Source: Viola odorata
Taxonomy: Eukaryota > Streptophyta > Magnoliopsida > Malpighiales > Violaceae
DNA length: 64,000 bases
Direction of reading: 5' to 3'
Assembly (NCBI GenBank): GCA_963691705.1
Contig: OY829540.1
Coordinates: 1,312,001-1,376,000, forward strand
The notes under the pieces were generated by a model. The model did not search any database and was not told the origin of the DNA. It saw only the letters and a program-made list of their open reading frames with translations. Positions 1 through 11,568 of this stretch are shown here, piece by piece (position 1 is the first letter of the stretch; every line of letters begins with the position of its first letter). The position numbers were made by a program, and so were the translations under genes.

Positions 1-291
1 AATTTCAGTTATTCTGCTTAACATTTATCTGGAAATGATTGCAAGAAACAGTACCCTAAGATTATCAAAACTCACGACAAGATTCCTACCAAAACTTCCG
101 GAGGGAATACCGAGCTTTTCATCGGACTATAAACTTTCTTCTCTTGAAATGCTAATCCACTGCGTGAAGCATTGGTTTCTGGCTCTGCTATTCAGATCAG
201 AAACGTTCACATCAATGCCGTATGATGCATTGTTCCCCCGGTAGATAAATAGAACATAACTCACCTACTAGATATCTTCCATGTATTACCA
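1..291. other. 3' flank of the WDR75-like gene
   Basis: AT-rich sequence downstream of the WDR75-like stop codon at 292-294. It probably contains the 3' UTR of that minus-strand gene. I see no separate gene or repeat in it. Confidence 0.5.
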
Positions 292-3200
292 CTACTCGAC
301 CACAGTAGTCCTCCTTTCTAACAAAGATTCCAAAAATGCAGAACATAGCTTTGTGAGGGGTGGAAGGTTATGAGATGACCCACTAAATATGGTCTGCCAT
401 GGCCTTTCAGATGGTGCAGATGGAACCCATGAGGTCTGTTTCTTCTCTGGGCCAAACTCTGGGAGCTCCCCGTAGATAGATGCATACCCAAATCTACCTG
501 AAGGAAATATAGTTTTTTTTGGGGAAAAAAAAACAACCTTATGTTAGGATCCTGAATTTACCATATAATTTGTCTAAAAATGATCTTTATGCAGTGAGCT
601 ATTTAAAGCCAAAAATGAGCGTAGCCATCTTTTATGTTTAATAATACAAGTAGTTTATTATCAAAATGAGAAAGCCAAACCTGATTCTTCAAGATCAGAA
701 AGACCCTGGTGCTGAATCAAGTTACGCTCATTTGCTTCGTTCCCATATGGATCAAATAGGACATACTCATGATCACCATTTAAATATGCCAGCATTGTTT
801 GGTTAGGCTGTTCATCCGTCATACTCTCTTCAGCAGATAACTGATTTACCTGAAGAAAAGCAAGCCCCCCTCCCTTTGCCTGCAGAAAAAGAACAGACAT
901 CAGAACACTAGATAGGTAAAACTTAAAAAATAAACCAATAACTGCAACTTTTTATCCATAGCAAGATTCCTAGCTACATGAATCTCAAACTGGATTGAAT
1001 CCCTGCTTTCTTTTTCCTAAGAAAAATGTGATCTTTTATAACAAGGTTTTACTCAGTACACATATGACTCCATCAATCACTCATTTCATTGTTTATGGGA
1101 AGAAAAATCAAATCGATCAAATCACTGGACACCCATGATTCCAAATTAGTCTCAATTCTTGCAAAAGATTCACTCATCTCATTAAAGTACCACGGACCAA
1201 ATATGTTTCATGGGGGGGGGGGGGGGGGGGGGGGGAGGGGAATTAGGCCCACATATGAGAAGTGTTACATTGGGGTAACCAAACCCACAAGCCTGAACAG
1301 GGACAAATCTTACCTTCCTCACTGACCAGGTTGCAACAGGAGAAGGATTTTCTGCCTTGAATAATAGGATTATCCCATCTATTTGTGTAATCTCATTGGA
1401 GTTAGATGGCTTGGGAAGAAGCACAAGAACAGCAAATTGCGATAAAGCTGCTGCACTGGCTACCGCTGCAAAATACATGCATAAGAAAGATTAACCAAGC
1501 AGAAGAACTGTCTAATGGTGATAAGAGAATTCTCACCTTCCACATGGAACATGTAAGACCATGATAGAGACAGCTTTGACATACTCCAAACAGCAAGTTG
1601 TGGTTTTGAACCCCAAGATGCAGAAACAAGATACTCCGACCTTCCAACAAACAAGAGGTTCACAATTGGCTGTAAAATTTTAAAAATACAATTAAGAAAC
1701 AGAAAGAATATGCAGAGAGTAGAAGAGAGTCAGAAAATGCAGCAGGTAGAAAGTCGTCAGAAAGAAGTTTTATTACAAACTCGATTATCAGTGGTTATTA
1801 ATCTGCTGGCCTGTAGAACTAATAGTTGATTAAATTTTCTTGTTTAACAGTTGCGCTTGTCTCAGCGCTCTAATACCTCATTCAATTGAATAAACTTGAA
1901 CAGAAATCAAAACCAATATTTCAGTAGATGTGTCTAGCTACAGAACAGAACAAGCAAATTCTTCATGAAAATTGATACAATAGCCGATGACAAGATGAAT
2001 ATGGAAATAAAAGCCACTTTTTCCCCCTTTTCATTAAGAAAAAGGGGGATGTGGAAGATGATAGGAGAAAGGAGGGTGTAAGGTTGGATTCGTTGACGAT
2101 GGAGCGCAATCATGAACAGTAGCAAGGAACAGTGTTGCCAGGATTTCCATAATTGAGGAACAAAATAGTAGCAACTATTCATCACTCCTGAAATGTATGA
2201 CTATTTTACACGCATGTATGTGCAAACATGTGCTCATGTGATGCATGAGAAACACCAGGTTATGAATGAATCACCATGAGAGTCTCTCCAGTAACAGCTA
2301 AGAGAATATTCCTTTCTGCATCCCACAATGTGATAACAGTTTCAGCTGCAACAGCAAGAACAGAACCATCAGTAGAGAAGGTAGCAGCTGTCATTGGCCT
2401 TTTCCTGCAAGGACAAAGATACTTCAAGTGAGAAGAGGTTTTCAAGTTTGAGCCAATCAGAAAAATTGGCAAGCATTTGATTTTAGAACTTTAGCTCTTG
2501 ACACAAAAAAAAGTATGCACTGAACTGAACAAAGTTCCATTCATTGATGAACAAAAGATAATGCACAACAAGGAGGGAAGATGAAGTAAAACTCTAGGTG
2601 ATGAAAAATCAATTCCGAGAACAGTAAAGGAAGAATGTGACTTCAAACCTTATTTCATTGATTAAAACATAATATTTCTATTGAGACATTAAAAGATTTC
2701 CATCGTTCCATGTGAAGATTCATTTGACATAACATTTATATAGGGACAATGAAAGATTTCTATATGAAGATTCATTAACATAATATTTATATTGAGACAT
2801 CAAAAGCTTTTAGACTATTTCTATAGCTACGTGTGAATATTCACCAAAATAAATTATTTTGACAAATGTGCCGAGGGAAATGCAATAAACACAAGATCAT
2901 ACTTATATGAACCAACAGCATGACACGTCCATCCACAATCTGGTGGCATTTTATCTGTCAGATTGATTGCATTGTGGCAAACCCAAACCTGCAGAATCAA
3001 CAACAAAATGAACATCTAACTGGAAACAGAAAACTAAATACCAGAATTCCACCAGGTCAACATTTACCTTAAAGTCACCACCATAAGATGAGCTGACAGC
3101 CATCCGCTTGGTTGGATGGAAAGCGATAGCAGAAATGCCAGCATCCCTACAGAAGAAGTAGAGTGATCCTTATCATTTTTTTGTCATAAATTGATATAGT

Positions 3201-6043
3201 AAAGTCAGATCAATGCATTCCATTCTTTGTCATGTAAACACATTAATAAGTAGACGTATAAGCAACAAAGGCAGTATGTCATCAGGTTCAGACCAAATAA
3301 AGTATGTCATCATGCCCATTTACACCCAACTATGCCTAAATGTACTTGTAAAAATTATTAACAAACAAGCAACAAAACCAAAGAACTTGGATAATATGAA
3401 TTGGGGTATCTTCACTGTGCATCATAGGTCCTAAATGTTCAATTATTTTTTCTCATTTTTTTCTAAAAGACAAGCCAGTGTGATACCTGTGAGGCTCATA
3501 AATAACAGTAGACAAGCTGAACTCTTTTCCCTTTGATCCAGATGACCAAAATTTAAGACAAACAAGCTTGCCCAGGCCCTCCTCAGCAAGCTTCACTTCA
3601 GCAGTGCTCATTATAGAGCCATCTAGGGAGAGGACAGCCAAAGTCACAGCCACCTGTGACAAGAATATTCAAGGATGACATAAGATTACAATTTTTTAGT
3701 AGTGGCATAAAATTTAATAGAAAAAGGGAATAGAAAGGGGAGATTGAGTGCAGATGATTTTAAATGCTTCAAAAGGAAGTTACAAAGGAGAAACTACATT
3801 ACCGTGATTTCATCACCTGGTTGGTGGTTTCTCTCACAAACTTGAACCTGAAAATGGAATATTGAAAAGCTCAACCACCATCTTAATTGAAATTATAGCA
3901 AAAAAGCCAGTACAAGAAGTATGCATTCCCCATTGTATAAAGAGCATGAAGAAAACAAAGAAAAACTCTTTCTGCTTTATGGTGACTGGCATAAAGAAAA
4001 GCCTACTACAAGAGGAGAAGTACTTAGGAAAACCTACAACAATATGAAATTAAACCCAACATCAAGCCTCAAGTGCATCCTCACCTCAGAAATTCCACGG
4101 TCATCAAATAGGTTGTATAGTTGGATGCAATAGTTCTCCGTACATAAGGCAACCAATCCAGCATTATGACCAAAGGCAACCCCACTATGTAAGCCCTTGC
4201 TCATTTGTGGAATAGAACAAGGAAGCTGAAAGGCACAGCACAAAAGTTTACAGTGAATTCTTTCTCCACATAAGAGTTTGGTTAGACATACGGACAGGCA
4301 AGTGAATATAATACATCAGAAGATCAAATAGACAATTGGATACAAACAGACGAACAATGTTTTGTAAAATACCACATCAAACTAACCTTGATCCCAGAAA
4401 TGGACTTCAGAATTTCCATGGAAGGCATTTTCAGGAGATGAATTTGATTATCTGCACAAGATATCTAAAAGCCACTAGTTTAGCAAAAATAACTCGTTCC
4501 ACAACAGCAGAGACAGAACAAAATACAATTTCCAGTTTGAAGGTAACATCGAACTCACAGAAGAGAGTGTAGGATCTGGAGAGTCTTTTAACCACAAAAG
4601 TGGAGACCCTATTCGAGGTAAAAATTTCTTCTTCCCTGTGTCTAGCTGCCAAACCACAAGAACTCCTTCCTTTCCACCTAAGGGCAAATAGAAAAGGGTT
4701 TAGACTGCAAAACTATCACTTGCGCAGAAGAGGAACATGCCAAAGAATGATAGCACACTAAAGAATTTCATACTTTATAACTTTCAACAATAACCAAGCT
4801 ACACAAATGGCAGACAAACATCATAAAAACCAGACTTTTATCCCTTTATGTAATTTTACCTGAAAATAGATATGCTCCATCAGATGAGAAGTGAAGGACG
4901 CTTACTCCAGCAGGGTGCCAATGCCACACAGTGCAGGAATCAGCATCATCATCACCCCTCACTCCTGGTCTTTCGTCTTCATTGTCATTAGCCCTTTCAC
5001 TCACTAGTCCATCACCTACAGCAAATGCTCTGTTTCCAAACCCTCTCCAAATCAAGATTCTCCCTGTCACATCTCCAGCAGCAACAATCCTTTGGGTTGG
5101 GTGGAATGCAAGAACTGACAAGGATTTTGTATGATGCAGAGTGATCCTCTTCATTGCCGCACCCTTAGAATCAACAGCTGGAACTTTCCATATATGAAGC
5201 TTCCTTTTGTCTCGAATGCTAAAATATTTTCGGGAGGGGCTAAGAGTTACAAACTCGGGCCATTGAGTCTGTCAGAAAGTATGGAAAGCAAGCTCATGCA
5301 ACTTGTATACATAAAAATTACACATACATATAGACAACAATAAAAAAAAATTAACTTCCTGACAAGCTACTACTAATTATATTTGATTCAGCCATAGGAA
5401 AAATAATTTGCTTATGAAAACTTAAGAAGCAATAGTCTAAGTTTCAAAAGAAATTGACCTCAGCGAAATTTGTTCCACCAACCAGACAAGAGTCAGTCAA
5501 GTTACACTTTCTTATTTTCCCTTGTAAAGCCTTTGGTTGATTCGAATCCTCAACCTTGATAGACACATACGCAAACACTTTGGATGATTTCCCCTTAGAC
5601 TCAGCTTGTTGTTGAGCCGGTTCAGACAGGAAAGGAATCACCTTGAAAGAAAAAAATACAAAAGCAATTTAGCCTGATCAACTCTAAACACCATTCAGAA
5701 AAAGAGAACTCAAAGAAAAGGCGAGGAACATTATTACCATGGAGTAAACTGGAAACTTGATATCAATAACTTTAATGGTTTCCGGAGCAGAAAAATCCCA
5801 ATATCGAATGGTTCCATCAAGCGAAGCTGTCCAGCAGTAACACAGTACTTTAGTTGCAGGAGTGGAAGCTGGAACCACAACAATGGTGGTGACAAGCGCG
5901 GTGTGACCCTCCAGTGATGATAGCTGCAAACCAGTGGCGGTACTGAAGATGGAGACGGAGTTAGCGGAGCAAACGAGAAGTCGTTTGGCGTCGTTGGAGA
6001 AGGATGGAGGCGAGAAGACGTAGCTTCTACCGCCCCGTATCAT
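292..6043 (-). CDS. WDR75: WD40 protein, WDR75/UTP17 (NAN1) homologue, 15 exons
   Basis: Likely nucleolar t-UTP/U3 processome subunit for pre-18S rRNA transcription and processing. Coding exons, in transcript order: 6043-5738, 5641-5459, 5268-4860, 4677-4559, 4464-4387, 4225-4085, 3847-3803, 3653-3487, 3146-3068, 2988-2903, 2404-2275, 1669-1537, 1465-1314, 879-681, 497-292. All junctions are GT-AG and all phases agree, giving 2433 nt or 810 residues, close to the roughly 830 of animal WDR75. WD-type strands are visible: TIRYWDF (about 78-84), GRILIWRG, GVLVVWQLD, TLWDAE and LAVWSMS, consistent with two beta-propellers. The C-terminus has the family signature LPPLTKLCSAFLESLL. The ATG is the first in its frame and starts MIRGGRSYVFSP. 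An intron holds a 24-base G run. The exon map is inferred from sequence only; the family call rests on recalled similarity. Confidence 0.88.
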
Positions 6044-6438
6044 TTTGGGAAGACGGATGAGGGTTTTGACCAGACAAGGGTTTTAGGGTGAGTTTAGTTA
6101 TGAATGAAAGCTCGCCTCTTTTTTTTGTTTTTCGATTTTTGATAGGCGAAAGCTCGCCATTGCAACGGAGTACTTTTATTTGATAGGTTTTGTTTTTTTT
6201 AATATTATTATATGTGTCGGGGAATAATTTAATTTTAATTTAAGTTTCTTTTAATAAAAAATGGAAATAAAATAAAAATTCTTACATCTTTAGAAGAAGA
6301 TGAGATTAAAATTAGAAAGCTTCAAGAACAAAATAAAATTTGTGCATACAAATTATGTTATGTTTTTTCTTTTGAGAGAAGTACAAAAGTTTTTTTTTAT
6401 TAATAATTAAAAAATAACTCGAATGACCTATCTTTGAT

Positions 6439-6903
6439 TAGGGATGGTAATTGGATCCCCAAGACTGAATATTTGCAGGTACCCGCTTTATACGGGTGCA
6501 AGTAAAACCCACTCCGCAAACCCACATATATACCCGCAAATACATATTTATAATTTTTAATAAACATTTCCTATAATTATATATATTAACCTGATAATTT
6601 TAATTTTATAATTTTTGTAGGTTTTCTTTATTTAGTGTTTTCTCGGTCAATTTCCTTATTTAGACTTCAATGAAAGATTTTTTATGTATTTTTTTTAATA
6701 AATAAGTAGTTAGCTACATTTACAAGTATGGGTTTTACTATAATTAATAAGAAAAGAAAGAAAGTGAATATTCGTGAATATATTCACGGGTACAAATTCT
6801 CACTATAAACTCGTTTAATATGAATACGAGTGAAGACCTCATTGAGGTGAATGACGGTTTGAAGAGATCAACCTATTTCAAACTCGCTCTATTGTTATCT
6901 CTA
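6439..6903. mobile_element. hAT-type MITE
   Basis: Terminal inverted repeats: the left end reads TAGGGATGGTAAT and the reverse complement of the right end reads TAGAGATAACAAT. The flanking octamers TCTTTGAT (6431-6438) and TTTTTAAT (6904-6911) match at six of eight positions, and both mismatches are transitions, so they fit a decayed 8-bp target duplication as made by hAT elements. There is no coding capacity. The start TAGGGATGG followed by GGGT/ACCC-rich sequence is common in dispersed plant repeats. Confidence 0.6.
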
Positions 6904-7019
6904 TTTTTAATTGTTTTAATTAAAAATAAATAATGTCCCAACATAATTTCAAAAGATAAAATCATCATAAACAAAAATCTCACAATTTTTTTTATGTAGT
7001 AGTTACTTGCTAATTATTA

Positions 7020-7173
7020 CTCCCTCCAGAGTTTATTACATGTCGTTTGACTTTGTGACACGCATATTAAAAAAATCAGATGATTCATTTTTTTGGGTCA
7101 AATACTGAATCATCTGATCTTTTTAATATGCGTGCCACAAAGTCAAACCACGTGTAATAAACTCCGGAGGGAG
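7020..7173. mobile_element. Stowaway MITE (Tc1/mariner type)
   Basis: 154 bp with the diagnostic Stowaway termini CTCCCTCC...GGAGGGAG, flanked on both sides by TA (7018-7019 and 7174-7175). The two halves are almost perfect inverted copies (GTTTGACTTTGTG... pairing with ...CACAAAGTCAAAC), so the whole element folds into a hairpin. It lies about 370 bp upstream of the COA1-like start codon, within reach of its promoter. Confidence 0.9.
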
Positions 7174-7541
7174 TACTGTTTAGTTAGTGGAGAAAAAGAA
7201 AAAAGAAGAAAAAATAGCTAATTTTATTTCCCTTTGAGCAATTGAGAAGGACGGACCTAACCTAAGTCTGGCACGATTGACCTCTCTTGGCTGGAAGCAA
7301 CATTGACAAAATCCACAGCTTCGGTGCGGCCAGAAGACCCCAAACCAGGAGACCACTCTCCTCCACCTCCCCTTCTTACAAAATCACCCATGGCTCAACC
7401 AACAACATAACCATCACCATTTTCGTTCAGAACCATGTTGTTTCTTGCAAAAAAAGGAAAACCTTTCACTTTGTACAGAAAGTAATCATCTTTTAGCACC
7501 GAGTTTGTGTGATCTTCGAATCTAAAACGAAACCCCAAAAA

Positions 7542-10482
7542 ATGTCAAAACCCGCGTCAAGAACCATCATCAAAGGTCTTGTAAAACTTCACTACAACAA
7601 TCATCTACTTTCTAGCACAAGACCCAGTTCTGAAATCACTTCAAGGATTGGGAGCTCGTTTACCAGGCCGTACTATTCAAATGGATTCTCAAAGGTCACT
7701 CCTTTACACCCTCAATCTAACCTTACCCAGTGTTTTGCATCAAAGTCCACATCTCTGAATGTGGGTTTGTCTCAGCTTCTGTTCTCCACAAAACCCAATT
7801 CGTCATTTTCATTGAGCAGGCAGTTTTTTTCCACCTTTAAGCGTAGTGGTGCTGATTTGGGCAAAATATTTGATGGGGGTTTGACAAAGAAGGTTCTTGA
7901 GAAACCAGTTACTGCAGTTTCTTCTTCTTTGTCGAAGTACAGGGGGGCTATAGGGTTGCAAATTGATGCGTTTTGGAGGAGGAATTATCTGTTTCTGTTT
8001 GGAGCAGGAGGAGTGGTAGTGTGTGCTTTGTTATGGAGGGTTATGTTTGGGATTGCGAATACTTTTGTTGGACTTTCTGAAGGCATGGCCAAGTATGGCT
8101 TCCTGGCACTTTCGTCTGCCATGGTTGCATTTGCAGTAAGTTCGTGTTTTATAAATCTGGATGATTGTTTCTCTTTTCTCTACTTTACTTTCTAAAGTTA
8201 TTATAGTATTGAATTATTGATTCTACTGCAGATTCATGTAATTTAAATATGTTTATGATTGTCCCTTACCTGAGAATTGAGTTGCAACTTGCAAGTGTTT
8301 GTGTCTCTAATTATCTCTACAACTATTTGCATTTGAGCAAGGAGGAGAGCTCTTGTGAAAATTATTTGAACTTGTCTTCAAACAATGGACTGTAGTTGGT
8401 GCGTTGGAGCTTCATATATGCAGTATTGTTTATATTCTGATAATGTAGATATTTTAAGTAGTGTGCGAATGTCTGCATTTAGTTTAAAGGAAGTTAAATC
8501 TAAGAAGGTGTTTCCCAGCATTTCTTCATGATGATTGACCCAAAATTTAGGTGGCCAACAGCACCTGCATGGTTTTTTCTAGCAAACTTATTGTTTTTCC
8601 TGTGATGAGAATCTGGTGCATGCTCCATAGCATTGTAGCTTTCATTAACCCCATAAAGTATCTGCTAGATTTGATTTTTTTTTGCTTGTTTTAGTTCAGG
8701 TTTTCATTCTTCCAACTTCATTGTATTACACTGTTTCTGCCGGTCTTGATCACATAAGCCGTAACAATCACATGCTTACTCAGTGCATGCTGTATCCATC
8801 CAATCTTTCTATTGGAGTCTCAATGCATCTCAAACAAGTACTTAATTGCAGCTTAAGTGGACCGATTGTTGACTGTTATTGGGATTGTTGTCCGTGTAGA
8901 ACACATTGAGTTTGCCTATTGCTGATTATTATATTTAATGTTTGCGCATATATGTTACTGCAGGGACTGTACATTCGCTCTAGACTTACAATCAATCCTG
9001 ATAAAGTTTACAGAACAGCCATGAGAAAGCTAAATACCCATGCTGGGATTCTTGAGGTTATGGGTGCTCCTCTTGTTGGGACAGAATTGAGAGCCTATGT
9101 GATGTCAGGCGGTGGGCTTCAGTTGCAGAAATTCAAGCCGACGCTTAGAAGCAAGCGCTGTTTCCTCATCTTCCCAATACAAGGGTCTGAAAGAAAAGGC
9201 CTGGTCAGTTGTTTTGTCAAGAAGAAAAAAGGCCAGGTTTGCTTTTGTGCCTCCTGCATTCTCTCTATTTGCACATCTGATGCCTCTTTTAATCTGGTGT
9301 ATTGCATACTGCTTTCCATGTCATGACAAACTTCTTTGCAATTTCTTCTATATGGTTTTGTCGCTTTGATGGAATACGATGTACCAGAGGAATGAGTTCT
9401 TGCTGTTTAAATATGTGAATAAAAGAAATAAAAATGATCTCCCCGAAAGTAAGTTTTTTGTCCGAGACTTCTTTAAGATCTCGTTTTTTAGTCCTAACTC
9501 TTCTACTTTTCTTAATCAGGTCCTATACCTCCCAAACCTTTTTAGTTACGTCCTCTTCTACGATTTAATATGGCAATTGATCTTTGAGACCATGCAGCCT
9601 TTATAGTTTTCTGACACATAAGCAAATGCCTAAAAATATACTTTATTAATAATCTTCAAAAAAAACTTCATTCAAAGGTTTTTGAAAGGCATAGGAGTTC
9701 CTCAAATAAAGGCTTAACCCCTAAACATGAATTCATAAAAAGTTTTAGGACAGGAATTTTCCTTATTCCTATAATAATTAATACTTGTATTTCTGGACCA
9801 AAGCACCAGTAAGCAACTTAACTATTCAGGCCTGTCATTTTTGCTTATCCTTATAACATTTGATTCTTTAAATAACTTTAGTTTCATCTATTTGATGATT
9901 GGGAGTTGAAATGAATAAATCAAATAGTGGAGCCTATGCTTTTGTGTTATTCCAAAAACAATAAGGTGCTTTTATGTAGATTCCTAAATGAGGTTCTGGG
10001 TTTTGAAGACATCACTTAATGATGGGGCCTAAAATTGTGTCAGTGTTGGGTGCGATCCACTGTTTTCTCCTAATATAGTGTCCCAGGGTTGTCAATGTAT
10101 GCATCTCTTGTATTTTTCCATTCCCTTCCTTCTCTTAAGATGTAGAATGGAAAAAGGGAAATCACATGGTAGGGAGTAATTGAGGGAGAGTTGACTGGGT
10201 CTTCCCCCTGCTTAATACTGCTTGTCATGTTATTTTGTTGTGCAGTATGATATGAAGCTATTGGCTGTAGACATTCCCATGGCATCTGGACCTGACCAAC
10301 GATTGTTTCTGGTTGGGGATGATGAAGAGTATAAAGTTGGTGGTGGGCTAATATCCGAATTGAGAGACCCTGTTGTAAAAGCAATGGCTGCGAGTAAGGA
10401 ATTTGATGATACTGATCGAATTGAGGAAGAGGAGGAAGCTGAGAGAGAAGCAGAAAGAAAGCACCGCGAGCAGATGGAATAG
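7542..10482 (+). CDS. Tim21/COA1-like mitochondrial inner-membrane protein, 3 exons
   Basis: Exons 7542-8135, 8964-9236 and 10246-10482, all GT-AG and phase 0, encode 367 residues. The N-terminal ~140 residues are rich in Ser, Arg, Thr and Asn with almost no acidic residues, as in a mitochondrial targeting sequence. Two hydrophobic segments follow (about 149-171 and 184-203). Next comes a compact domain containing LNTHAGILEVMGAPLVGTEL, then a beta-rich stretch ending YDMKLLAVDIP, like the COA1/Tim21 fold that binds cytochrome-oxidase assembly intermediates or the TIM23 translocase. The C-terminus is very acidic and charged (EEEEEAEREAERK). The ATG at 7542 is preferred over an in-frame GTG at 7509. 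The gene structure is well supported; the exact function (cytochrome oxidase assembly or protein import) is inference from the fold family. Confidence 0.8.
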
Positions 10483-11568
10483 CTTGAGTAAGGTGGCTCA
10501 TAGTTCTAGTTTTGTAATGTTTACTGTTCAGATCATCTCCATGTTTTGTTTTTCCTCTGGAGTTTTTAAAGGGCAAAGCCTGAGGTTTGGTGTAAAGACA
10601 ACTTCAACCTTGATGAGAGTTCTGTTTTGCAAAAGATTCAATGTCGATGTTTTTCCCTTAGTCGAGATTGAGATTAATAAAGCATACGAATGAGGGACGT
10701 GGTTTACACAAGTTGCAGTTTTTTTAAAGATTTGGATCAGTTTATCAGCTGTAGTTGTTGCAGTTTTGTCATTTTATCCTTCTGGAAGTCTTTCGTAAGC
10801 ACTTGCTTTGGCTCCGCCTCCGGGGACTTCCCAGGAAATTGAACAGAGACCTAGAGTGTTGTCTATGGAGTAAATTTCTTATATAGATTATTTATTTATA
10901 GAAATAAGTTTAACTGAAAATTCTAAAAAAAAAAGTGTTTACTTTCTTTATATATTTATCAATTTATGGAAATAATTTGTGATTTTTACTTGCTAAAATA
11001 AGTGACATTATGACACTAAACTAATATTTTAACTCTTGTAATTTTTTTATTAAAAAAAACTTGTCTTTTATAATTAGTTAACTATACTATTTTAACGGGA
11101 CCGTTAACGGTACATACGTGGTATTTTTTATATTATTTTTATTGACACCCTACGTTAACTTACAATTCAGATATTTAAATAATTAAAAATTATGGTAAAA
11201 TTATTAGTATATTTCTTTTATAAAAAAATCAAGAAAAGGTATAATTTTTTTAAAAGAAATTTACAAAATTTCATTTTTATAAAAAATTGAAACAATAATT
11301 TACTTTGAAAAAAGGAAATCATATGAAAATACAAAAAATATTACTAGTATACTAGTTTCCACCACCGAACTACAAAAGTACATGTATACTATTAACACTT
11401 GTTCATCTCAGTTTGGAACCTCATGGATTTTCCACACGAATCTTGCTCATGTGCCACAATTTCCCAGTCACTAATGCTGACGAGGCATTGAAATGATGAC
11501 CAACGGAAGAGCATAAGAATACATGTACTACTAAATTAAGACAAGTGTTCAAAAGAATATATTTTTAA
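10483..11568. other. intergenic region between convergent genes
   Basis: 3' UTR of the COA1-like gene (AATAAAG at about 10676-10682 could be its poly-A signal), followed by AT-rich DNA running into the 3' end of the minus-strand methylesterase gene. No gene, inverted repeat or transposon end is recognisable here. Confidence 0.45.

Larger units (their letters stand above)
6044..7541. other. intergenic region with divergent upstream sequences
   Basis: This is the shared upstream region of the minus-strand WDR75-like gene and the plus-strand COA1-like gene, so it should carry both promoters. It is strongly AT-rich and contains two MITEs annotated separately (6439-6903 and 7020-7173). The last 360 bases before 7542 are probably the 5' UTR and core promoter of the COA1-like gene. 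I could not place a TATA box with confidence. Confidence 0.5.

Noticed and set aside
1089..1478. Frames through the G run giving poly-Gly or poly-Pro
   Set aside because: Low-complexity artefact crossing an intron; only the exon part (1465-1314) belongs to the WDR75-like protein.
7509..7541. Upstream in-frame GTG start for the COA1-like gene
   Set aside because: Nuclear plant genes normally start at ATG; ATG 7542 gives a plausible targeting peptide.
10070..10576. 168-residue minus-strand open frame
   Set aside because: It is antisense to exon 3 of the COA1-like gene, whose splicing and protein similarity are clear.
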